Shown one piece after another: positions 16,660 to 23,738 of a DNA stretch of 23,738 nucleotides (within the stretch, counting starts at the first letter, position 1; every line of letters begins with the position of its first letter). The stretch is from Plasmodium relictum (Eukaryota; Apicomplexa; Aconoidasida; Haemosporida; Plasmodiidae). The translations under genes and the position numbers were made by a program. The stretch covers positions 1 to 23,738 of the forward strand of contig NW_021628811.1 in the NCBI RefSeq assembly GCF_900005765.1. The letters are read 5' to 3'. The notes below the pieces were generated by a model. It saw only the letters and a program-made list of their open reading frames with translations. It made no database searches and was not told where the DNA came from.

Positions 16660-16990
16660 ACTCTATCTCATATAATAATTTCGAGCCATTTAGTACCATG
16701 AACCATTTGGAATATACGTTTCATATGTGGAATAACATATAAATTATCTAATATAAATTTATTTAGACAACGATAATATATAGTTATTATTCATTGTTCA
16801 TCTTTCTTTCGTACCATTACAAGATGTGAAGTCCATTCTGCATTAACAAAACTTATAACATTTAATTGTAACAGTTCATCTAATTTTTAATGTAATATTG
16901 TCAACATTTTTTCACTTAATGGTCTAGGATAAAAGAGATGAGCTTTTCCTCATACCTTAATGAAAATTTTATATTTATCATTGTGTTTCA
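16660..16990 (-). pseudogene. Reverse transcriptase N-terminal part, Ty3/gypsy type, decayed
   Basis: The minus strand reads GKAHLFYPRPLSEKM, then LDELLQLNVISFVNAEWTSH, LVMVRKKDEQ, a TGA, YYRCLNKFILDNLYVIPH, and MVHGTKWLEI. This follows the classic start of a Ty3/gypsy RT: PYR-h-S/P-x-E..., a helix with h-D-x-L-L, I-x-x-S-x-S-x-W-x-S-P-V, V-x-K-K-D, D-Y-R-x-L-N, D-x-Y-P-h-P and G-x-x-W-F-x-x-h-D. Stops occur at KV-TAG-GKA, LH-TAA-KLDE and DEQ-TGA. The catalytic YxDD region is not reached. This is the only RT sequence in the window. Confidence 0.82.
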
Positions 16991-17225
16991 TATTTTTATT
17001 TTCCCAAAGCTTAAAATTATTTTCTAACAAAATTTTCATTTTATCATTATCCTTCTGTTCATTTAAGTCAGATTTATCCATAAAATTTTGTATAACTTCT
17101 TGATTTGATTTTTCCACTTTTTCTTCTGTACTTTCAGCTTTAACTTTTATGACATATGTACATTTTTCATCTTAATATTGAATAATATGTCCTAATAGTT
17201 TCATTATCTCAATGCTAAGTAAAAT
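16991..17225 (-). pseudogene. Protease-RT linker of Pol
   Basis: YVIKVKAESTEEKVEKSNQE, then VIQNFMDKSDLNEQKDND and NNFKLWENKNMK lead into the RT. The same linker appears at 8930-9110 on the plus strand. It is unstructured and charged, and I know no function for it. One TAA (near 17174) interrupts it. Confidence 0.7.
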
Positions 17226-17460
17226 AAGTAGTTTACTTTACTCAATGATTATAAATCTTATTTTAATTGTTCTGACATTAGGTGGTATTTTTACTACAAC
17301 CTTTTTAGATTTTTTCGCATTATTACGAATAAATAATTCTCCAATTGCATATGGTAGAATTTATAAGTCATATTCCATATTTAATTCTTTTGCAATATGA
17401 GTTGATATCGTACTTACATCTTCTCCTGAATCTAGTAAGATATTTACTATTTTTCCATTA
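17226..17460 (-). pseudogene. Retropepsin domain with DSG motif
   Basis: EKYRGRLVEFNGKIVNILL-DSGEDVSTIST (catalytic D-S-G at 17432-17424) is followed by HIAKELNMEYDL, a TAA, then PYAIGELFIRNN, KKVVVKIPPNVRT and FIIIE-SKLLILLS, where the second half of a retropepsin should lie. The protease would mature Gag and Pol. At least two stops (after YDL; FIIIE-TGA) inactivate it. Upstream, the protease frame can be followed back to about 17586 (YDYSEKSGDISCFNKI, then CEDNQDC) and overlaps the Gag-like frame by about 110 bases. Confidence 0.82.
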
Positions 17461-17467
17461 AATTCTA

Positions 17468-17846
17468 CTAATCGTCCTCTATACTTCTCGCAATCTTGAT
17501 TGTCTTCACAAAATTCAATTTTATTAAAGCAAGATATATCTCCTGATTTTTCTGAATAATCATAGCCTTCAGATTTTTTGCTGATTCATCTTGTTCACTA
17601 ATCTTATGAACTCTATTTTGTTTTTGAGTAAAGTCTTCATCACTCTCCTTAACTTGTTGTTTTTCTTTATGCCTTTCCTTTGCTCTCTCTTTTTGTTTTG
17701 TGATATATTCCATCTGTTTATAAAGATATCTTTGCATTTGACGGATTCTTTGTAAATCAGTTTCATTTTTAAATATTTTAACATGCACATCATATCTTTT
17801 ATTTGTTATTATTTCTTTAATTTCATCTTCACTATGTCTCAATACC
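17468..17846 (-). pseudogene. Gag-like coiled-coil region upstream of protease
   Basis: This minus-strand open frame reads VLRHSEDEIKEIITNKRYDV, KIFKNETDLQRI, then a long Arg/Lys/Glu/Gln helix (KQKERAKERHKEKQQ) and DEDFTQKQNRVHKISEQDES. It aligns with the remnant at 196-522. The apparent N-terminus of the longer open frame (MLFINLFINTLTKS...) is translated LTR and is not part of the gene. A solo LTR interrupts it at 17847. I call it Gag because it immediately precedes the protease; no capsid or zinc-knuckle motif is clear. Confidence 0.6.
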
Positions 17847-18425
17847 TGATTTATTAATTGGCCGCTTAATGACTTTGTTAGAGTATTAATAAACAAATTA
17901 ATAAAGAGCATTTATGACTGAGTAAAATTTTATTACGATTTTAATAGCCTTATTAATTGTTATAAATAAGTTTTTAATTATAAAGAATTACTTATTCTTT
18001 TAATTAAAAACATACATACAAACTGTAACAATTAATAAAGTCAAATCTTTATATTATTCAATGTTATTTTAAAATATAACATTGATTATAACAAAACATT
18101 ATTAATTTTATCTTTTTAATTTTATAAAAGATAATTAAATTTTTATTTATTAAAAATTTTCTACCCCAAAAAAAAAAAAAGATTATTTTTTTTTTTTTAA
18201 ATATTTAAAAAAAAAATAAACAAACAAAAAAAAAATATGTATATATTTTTTTTTATTAGTGTCAGTACATATTAGTTTGTACATACACATACAATAAACT
18301 AGCTTAGTGTATACAAAAATTATAATATCCTTTGTTAATCAGTCAGTACATGGGTACTTGTATATACACGTACAGGAACCTAGCATATTGTACTGAAAAA
18401 GGTTAATAATAGCCTTTATTAACCA
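17847..18425 (-). mobile_element. Family A' solo LTR with near-perfect target duplication
   Basis: TGATTTATTAATTGGCCG to AGCCTTTATTAACCA (579 bp), of the A' type (degenerate second hairpin ACAAAAATTATAATATCCTTTGTTAATCA and CATGGGTACTTGTA unit). Flanks are ATACC on the left and ATACT on the right, a 5-bp duplication with one change. It lies at the upstream end of the Gag-like frame. Confidence 0.83.
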
Positions 18426-18607
18426 ATACTATAAAATAAGAATTTTTTAAACTTTGTTTCTAAAAATTTTTGGATAAAAACTAATTATCTTTGTATAAAT
18501 ATGTACAAATGTATATAAAATATTATATATTATATATATTGTTAAAATATTTTTTTAAACTGAATTTTTAAAAATTTTTAGACAAAAAAGTACACTACTA
18601 CTTGTCT
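18426..18607. other. AT-rich spacer, perhaps upstream Gag or leader
   Basis: Nothing is recognisable. On the minus strand the Gag-like frame extends a few codons beyond the LTR (QSLKNSYFI) before a stop. Confidence 0.35.
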
Positions 18608-19136
18608 TGGTCAATGAATAAATTCAATAGAATTAGCTAATATACAGTTTAAGGTTTTCCTTAATAAAACTTATATATATATATATGTTCGTGGTTAATT
18701 TAATAATACTAAACAATTATTAAAACCTAAATCTTTATGTCTTATCTAGGAGTACATTAAATGGAAAAAGTTAATTACTAAAACTTTGACAAACTTAGTG
18801 TGTCTAATAAAAATTTTTTTTTTTTGGTACATCTCTGTTATAATTATATTATGCCTTTTTATTTTTTTTTATTTAATTTTTTTTTGCATGTTTTTTTTTT
18901 ATGATGATTTTTTTTTGGGGGGAGAAAAATGAAGAAAGAAGGATAGCAAGTTGATTGCATTAAATAAATTTTATTTAACTTATATAAACTTTAATTTTTT
19001 TAAGGATATTTAATTAATTTTGTATTATATAGAATCTTTAATACAAAATTATAAAAGAGTCCTAAAAATTTGCTCCTTATTAATTTGGATATTCATTACT
19101 TTTATCCAAATCATTGAATATCCAAGTAATAAATCA
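18608..19136 (+). mobile_element. Family B LTR, single-unit form
   Basis: Begins TGGTCAATGAATAAATTCAA and ends CCAAGTAATAAATCA (529 bp), with ATGTCTTATCTAGGAG, TTAGTGTGTCTAA, the T-tract with TTGCATG, GAGTCCTA and the GGATATTCA/TGAATATCC hairpin. CTTGT stands at 19137-19141 right after the LTR and at 18601-18605, two bases before TGG. This may be its target duplication, with an offset of two. Confidence 0.83.
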
Positions 19137-20129
19137 CTTGTATAATTATATAAAAATGCATACATAAAAATGTTTTTCATAATAAAAAAATTCCATATAT
19201 AATATACATCTATGTATTATACTTTATAACATATATGGCATATTATAGAATATCGATATCTATATTTTTGACATTTTTTACCATTTATATATATTCACTC
19301 TATCATAGTAATTTTAATATTTTATACCTCGTTTATATGAATTATAAAATCACATAATAACAAAAAATATTAAATAAAGCATAAAATCACAAAATAAACT
19401 ATAAGAGTACTACTTTTACTGACAAAATAAGATTTAGGAAAAGAAATATAAATAAAAAAAAAATATTTTTAATGGGATAAATTAATTGTTTTTAATTTCT
19501 CAAAATTTAATTTATTTCTAACATCTTTCATAATTATACCCTAATATTCCATTCTTATGAATAGTTATATTTAGAACTTTTCATTTCGCTTTATTTTTTA
19601 TTTTGTGAATTTCAATTAATAATTTCGTCTATATTATAAAGCAAATACATAAAAAAAAAAAAAAAAAGAAAAATAATATTACGAATTTTAAAATAAATTT
19701 ATATAAAATATTACAAATATAAAAGAAAATTTTACATGTATAATAATAAACAAAAAAAAAAAAATAGAAAAAATTAAAAAAAATTAATTTTTTTTTTTTA
19801 ATGAAAGATATAATGAAATTGTTTTTTTGTAAAATTTTCGTTGTCAAATTGAACTCATATTTAAAGGATAAAAATTAAATTCGAAATTTAAAGAAAAACA
19901 AAAGATATTTTTTGTTTTTATTAATATTTAATTTATACATATTCTTAAAATGCAATTTATAATCAATAATTTTAATGAGGATTTAAAGTTTAAATAATAA
20001 AAAAGGAAAAGTGTATTTTTATTAAAGTAAATAAATATATCTGAAACAATAATTGTTCAGTTATGTAAATTATATATACATGTGTAAAATTTACGTATAA
20101 GTAGCATACATATATTTTTACAATAAATA
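19137..20129. other. AT-rich region without recognisable genes
   Basis: Long A and T tracts. A minus-strand frame at 19629-19847 is Phe/Tyr/Lys low-complexity and not supported as a gene. No LTR ends were recognised. Confidence 0.5.
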
Positions 20130-20168
20130 AAATCAGTAAAAGTATTCAAACGACCAATTAATAAATCA
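20130..20168 (+). repeat. Decayed LTR 3' terminus
   Basis: AAAGTATTCAAACGACCAATTAATAAATCA keeps the last 30 or so bases of the family A end (CATTAAACGGACAATTAATAAATCA). The hairpin's left arm is not clear and no LTR body is recognised upstream. Confidence 0.45.
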
Positions 20169-20585
20169 TTTACCTTTTTAGCTTTTAAGCCAATGAAATC
20201 TATCATATAAGCGTTATTAGTTCATATATAAGATACTAGAAAGATGCATGTATAAAGATATGTATACAAAGATATATCTAGAAATATTTTATTATACAGA
20301 TAAATATGATTTGTAGAAAGATATTGTTATAAGAATAGAAAGGAAAAGCTAGTAAATTGTGTGTAATATTTTTTATATAAATTTACTTCTTTCTAAAAAA
20401 TTTTACTAACTTTTCTTTTAATTAAAAAAAAAAAAACTTTTTCATGAGAATATTTTCTTTTTATACAAAAAATATTTATTTTTATTTACGTTGTTTATTT
20501 TGAGTAAATAAACAAAAATTTATATGAGGTTACAAATATTTATAACAAACCATTTTATAATAAATGTACTTAACACAGATTTTTT

Positions 20586-20654
20586 TACATTCTCTTTATT
20601 AATTTAATTGTTTAAAATAATTTGAAAGCATTCAAATGGCCAATTAATAAATCA
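20586..20654 (+). repeat. Family A-like LTR 3' end
   Basis: TTCTCTTTATTAATTTAATTGTTTAAAATA...AGCATTCAAATGGCCAATTAATAAATCA is the complete 3' hairpin with variant loop and arms. The body upstream (20169-20585) shows no recognisable LTR sequence, so it is a fragment or a very old copy. Confidence 0.55.
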
Positions 20655-20681
20655 AAATCCTGAAACTTATTTATTAACTGG

Positions 20682-20686
20682 GTGTT
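20682..20686. repeat. Target site duplication GTGTT (left; right copy 21934-21938)
   Basis: Exact 5-bp direct repeat directly abutting TG... and ...CA of the outer LTR. It fixes the LTR boundaries and shows 5-bp staggered integration. Confidence 0.9.
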
Positions 20687-20821
20687 TGATTTATTAATTG
20701 CTTGATCAAAGACTTTGCCAGAGTGTTGAACAAACAAATTAATAAAGAGTATGTATAACTAAATATAAGGGTTTTTATATGTATATATACTTATTTTATT
20801 ATATATATAATGGTTTCTTAT

Positions 20822-20826
20822 AATAT
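20822..20826. repeat. Target site duplication AATAT (left; right copy 21472-21476)
   Basis: Exact 5-bp direct repeat abutting the nested LTR on both sides. Confidence 0.9.
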
Positions 20827-21471
20827 TGATTTATTAATTGTCCACTTAATGACTTTGCTAGAGTATTAAGCAAACAAATTAATAAAGAGCATGCATAACT
20901 AAGTATACGTTTATATATATATATATTCGTTTTTATTATATATATATATAGTTTTCTTATGATGCATACTATTTAATCTGAGTTAAATTTTACTGCCTCT
21001 TTTTAATAGACTTACTTATTGTTATAAATGAGTTTTTATTTACAAAGAATTACTTATTCTTTTAATTAAAAAGGTACAGACAAACTATAATAATTAATAA
21101 AGTCAAAACTTTATTTTATTCAATGTTATTTCAAAATATACATTGAATATTACATAAACATAATTCTTTTATCTCTTAAGTTTTAATAAGTAAACATTAA
21201 TTTTTATTTTAATTTTTAAAAACACAAAAGTCAAAAACATAACGAAAAAAAATAATTTCAACAACCAAAAAAAATAAAATATATTTATTTTTTTTTTATA
21301 TTTTTTTTTTAATTACAAAGATGTATATATTTATAAATAAACAAACAAAAAAAAATAACTATTTTTTTTTTTTTTTTTTAACTAGTGTCAGTGCATGGCT
21401 AACTTGTACGTATACAAGTAGTAAACTAGCTTAGTGTACTACAAAATATTAATAGCGAATTTTATTAACCA
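20827..21471 (-). mobile_element. Family A solo LTR nested inside another LTR
   Basis: TGATTTATTAATTGTCCAC to GCGAATTTTATTAACCA (645 bp), complete with both hairpins. It has perfect AATAT duplications at 20822-20826 and 21472-21476. The orientation is the same as in its host LTR. No internal retrotransposon sequence remains, so it formed by recombination between the two LTRs of an inserted element. Confidence 0.93.
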
Positions 21472-21938
21472 AATATATAATATTTAATTTGGATTAAATT
21501 ATACTGTATTGTTTAGCAGACATGTTTATTTTTATTAATGAGTTTTTATTTACAAAGAATAAATATATTTTCTTTAAAAACACACACACTAAATTTATAA
21601 CAAATAACAAAAATTAAATTCTGATTTATTCAATGTTATTTCAAAATATATAAATTGAATATAACATAAACATTATACTTTTTCATCTATTAAGTTTTTA
21701 TATAAGTAAAAATTAATTCTCTTTTTAATTCGAACCAACTTCAACCGACAAAAAAAAAAAAATAATTTTAATTTTTTTTTTTTAATTACAAAGATGTATA
21801 TTAATAAAATAAACAAAAAAACAACTTTATATTTTTTTTTTTTAGTTAATGTCAGTGTATGGTTTACTTATATTTTCCTGGTTAGTAGCTCATTTTATTT
21901 TACAAAAGGTTAATAACAATTATTTATTAACCAGTGTT

Positions 21939-22042
21939 CAAATTACACCTATATATAAGCTTTGTTATATATTTTTAACTTGTTGACATATACATTAAAC
22001 ACTTCATATTGTGCAACCGAATCAGTAATTTTTATTACACAC
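21939..22042. other. Short spacer
   Basis: No feature recognised between the outer LTR's duplication and a decayed LTR end. Confidence 0.4.
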
Positions 22043-22590
22043 TAATTTATTAACAAGATGATCAATTATTTTTCTAATATATCAAACATATAAATTAATA
22101 AGGAGCTTGTAGAATAGGATCTTTATTTATTTAATTTTTTATAATATCGATATTAAAAAAGATTCTTAATTATTTATAAATTATGCTTAATATAAACTTT
22201 ATATATTGTTTATTTATCATTTGACTTAACATATACACTACCAAATTATTATCATAAATATCACTATACATTTTTGCTAAAGATCATATAATAATACGCA
22301 TCATACAAAAGTTAAATTCCCAAAAAAATAATAAAAAAAATTATTATTCTTGTACACATTTCTCTAAATTCGTACACTCTAGTATATATGCATTTTAATA
22401 TGTATAATTTCCTTGCATAAAGCAAAATTTATTCATTTAGTAAATTTAAAATCATTAACAATAGGTCTATAATATCATTAACTCATCAACTGACGAAGGG
22501 ATGTGGCTAATTTATAATTTCCCATATAAGATACTAATTATTATGAAATAATAGTTTAGTAATAAATTTTATATACTAATAATGCAAAAA
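22043..22590 (-). mobile_element. Decayed LTR of A type, minus orientation
   Basis: TAATTTATTAACAAGATGATC, then AATTATTTTTCTAATATATC-AAACATATAAATTAATAAGGAGCTTG aligns with the family A 3' end in reverse complement (TGATTTATTAATTGGCC...AAACAAATTAATAAAGAGCATG). About 450 bases further, CATCAACTGACGAAGGGATGTGGCTAATTT resembles the CAGTGCATGGCTAACTTG unit, and AGTTTAGTAATAAATTTTATA the end. The right boundary is approximate. Confidence 0.48.
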
Positions 22591-22922
22591 TTACTTTCTA
22601 AAATAATTTTCGCATTTAATTCGAATATATTTATTTCATATTTTTGTATGTTAATATCAAGATTTATAACATTCTATCTTTTCTTTCAAAAAAAAGGAAA
22701 TATACAATAAGATCTTTTATTGACTAATTTTTATGTTTCTTTTAAATAATAATCATTTCCTATAGACGTAATCTTTTGATAATTCATTTGTGTTAGGTAA
22801 TGATAATTTTGCTTCAATTTATTTGGAATTCACTTTTTATGTTTTGTTTATATTTTTATTCTCAAGCATATGCTCCCAAATATTATGTATAATGCGAATC
22901 AAATTTTATAATATTGTAATAT
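22591..22922. other. AT-rich spacer
   Basis: No gene or LTR motif seen. Confidence 0.4.
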
Positions 22923-23014
22923 TGGTTAATAAAGGTTATTATTAACCTTTTTCAGTACAAAATGCTAGGTTACTGTACGTGTATCTACAAGTACCCATGC
23001 ACTGACTGAGTAAT
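22923..23014 (+). mobile_element. Family A' LTR, 5' part, left of an inserted LTR
   Basis: TGGTTAATAAAGGTTATTATTAACC, TGCTAGGTTACTGTACG and CCATGCACTGACTGA are the A' 5' unit. It ends in GTAAT, where the next LTR has inserted. The A' sequence resumes at 23671, after the inserted copy, and continues past the window end (ATTATAATTTTTGTAGTGCA, then GTTTGTGTATGTGTATGTAC). Confidence 0.85.
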
Positions 23015-23670
23015 TGGTTAATAAAAGGTATTATTAACCTTTTGTAGCATGCTAAGCTAGTTGCTAGTTGTATACATACAAGTTAGCCATGCACTGACGC
23101 TAGTCCTATATATATATATAAAAAAAAAAAAAAAAAATAAAGTTATTTTTTTTTGTTTGTTTATTTATATATATATACATCTTTGTAATTAAAAAAAAAA
23201 AAAAAAATTAATATTTTTTTTTTTGGGGAAGAGTTTTATGAAGGATGTTATGTTATGTTATGTTTTAATTTTTAGTGTAAATAAAAATTAAAAGAAAGAA
23301 ATGTTAACTTATTAAAACTTAAGAGATAAGAGAAATATTTATGTATTATTCAATGTATATTTTTGAAATAACATTGAATATCATAAAATTTTGACTTAAT
23401 AAATTGTTATAAATTATTTGTATGTTTTTAATTAAAAGAAGATATTAATTCTTTGTAAATAAAAACTCATTTATAACTGTTAATAGGTTTATTAAAAGAT
23501 GCAGTAAAATTTAACTTCAATTAAATATTATGCATCATAAGAAAACTGTATATATATATATAATAAAAACGAATATATATATATAAACGTATACTTATTT
23601 ATACATGCTCTTTATTAATTTGTTTGTTTAATACTCTAGCAAAGTCATTAAACGGGAAATTAATAAACCA
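23015..23670 (+). mobile_element. Family A solo LTR nested in an A' LTR
   Basis: TGGTTAATAAAAGGTATTATTAACC to CGGGAAATTAATAAACCA (656 bp), complete and one of the least damaged copies. It has perfect GTAAT duplications at 23010-23014 and 23671-23675. Without the duplication the region could be mistaken for one LTR with a tandem 5' repeat (22923 and 23015). The resumption of A' sequence on the right shows it is a nested insertion. Confidence 0.92.
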
Positions 23671-23738
23671 GTAATAGAGAATATTATAATTTTTGTAGTG
23701 CACTAAGCTAGTTTGTGTATGTGTATGTACAAACTAAC
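23671..23738 (+). mobile_element. Family A' LTR, continuation to the right of the nested LTR
   Basis: GTAAT, then AGAGAATATTATAATTTTTG and TAGTGCACTAAGCTAGTTTG match A' LTRs (reverse complement of about 4095-4015) exactly where the left part stopped. It is cut by the window end. Confidence 0.8.

Larger units (their letters stand above)
20687..21933 (-). mobile_element. Family A solo LTR split by a second LTR
   Basis: The outer LTR consists of 20687-20826 and 21477-21933. It starts TGATTTATTAATTGCTTG and ends TTATTTATTAACCA. It is flanked by the perfect 5-bp repeat GTGTT (20682-20686 and 21934-21938). The inner LTR (20827-21471) sits inside it, flanked by AATAT on both sides. Removing the inner copy and one AATAT restores the normal LTR order, TTTCTTATAATAT-ATAATATTTAATTTGG. 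The outer LTR has more differences from the other copies than the inner, as expected for an older insertion. Confidence 0.92.

Noticed and set aside
17212-17400. Plus-strand frame of 62 residues
   Set aside because: Antisense of the retropepsin second half; no independent support.
17569-17793. Alternative minus-strand frame of 74 residues in the Gag-like region
   Set aside because: Third frame of the same Lys-rich DNA; only the frame with KNETD aligns to the copy at 196-522.
19629-19847. Minus-strand frame of 72 residues, mostly Phe/Tyr/Ile/Cys
   Set aside because: Produced by A and T homopolymers; no coding character.
22923-23100. Tandem duplication of the LTR 5' unit
   Set aside because: The exact GTAAT duplications and resumption of A' sequence at 23671 show nested insertion instead.
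1-23738. tRNA, rRNA, telomere repeats or bacterial-type operons
   Set aside because: I looked and saw no cloverleaf, no GGGTT(T/C)A-type telomere arrays, and no ribosome binding sites or operon structure.

Overview
The window is extremely A+T-rich eukaryotic DNA. It has long A and T homopolymers, (TA)n runs, coding sequence dominated by Lys, Asn, Ile and Glu codons, and short two-exon genes with GTA.../...TTTTAG introns and PEXEL export motifs (RxLxE). This is how a Plasmodium subtelomere looks. The abundant Ty3/gypsy-type LTR retrotransposon debris points to an avian malaria parasite (P. gallinaceum or P. relictum type), the Plasmodium lineage in which I know such elements to be reported. 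The species is inference; the retrotransposon domains and PEXEL genes are read directly from the sequence.

Layout. Positions 1-6906 are a retrotransposon graveyard: a Gag/protease remnant (1-522, minus), LTRs inserted into each other (523-2918), a 5' LTR with primer-binding site and Gag start (2292-3041), a second LTR family with its own primer-binding site (3042-3658), an RNase H-integrase remnant (4181-5399, minus) with its 3' LTR (3662-4180), and a stack of truncated LTRs (5400-6906). Positions 6998-7865 hold a two-exon PEXEL gene on the minus strand. Positions 8822-11734 hold a plus-strand element with protease end, linker, RNase H, integrase and 3' LTR; its reverse transcriptase is missing and replaced by an LTR in reverse orientation. 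Positions 11735-13193 contain old, decayed LTRs and a (TA)n tract. Positions 13520-16544 hold two head-to-head copies of one exported-protein gene, one with open exons (minus) and one a pseudogene (plus), and a broken secreted-protein remnant. Positions 16660-17846 are a minus-strand Gag-protease-RT remnant, followed by solo LTRs. Positions 20586-23738 hold further LTRs, including two clear nested insertions with perfect 5-bp target duplications.

Two LTR families are present. Family A starts TGGTTAATAAAAG and ends AATTAATAAATCA, about 520-660 bp, with a variant A' that differs near its 5' end. Family B starts TGGTTAATGAATAAATTC and has the same terminal bases at its 3' end. Both carry a hairpin at each end, and the stem sequences differ between families while pairing is kept. 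Two different primer-binding sites follow the 5' LTRs. No copy in the window encodes a complete Gag-Pol, so the autonomous element must lie elsewhere. The host genes fit the exported-protein repertoire of a malaria parasite subtelomere.
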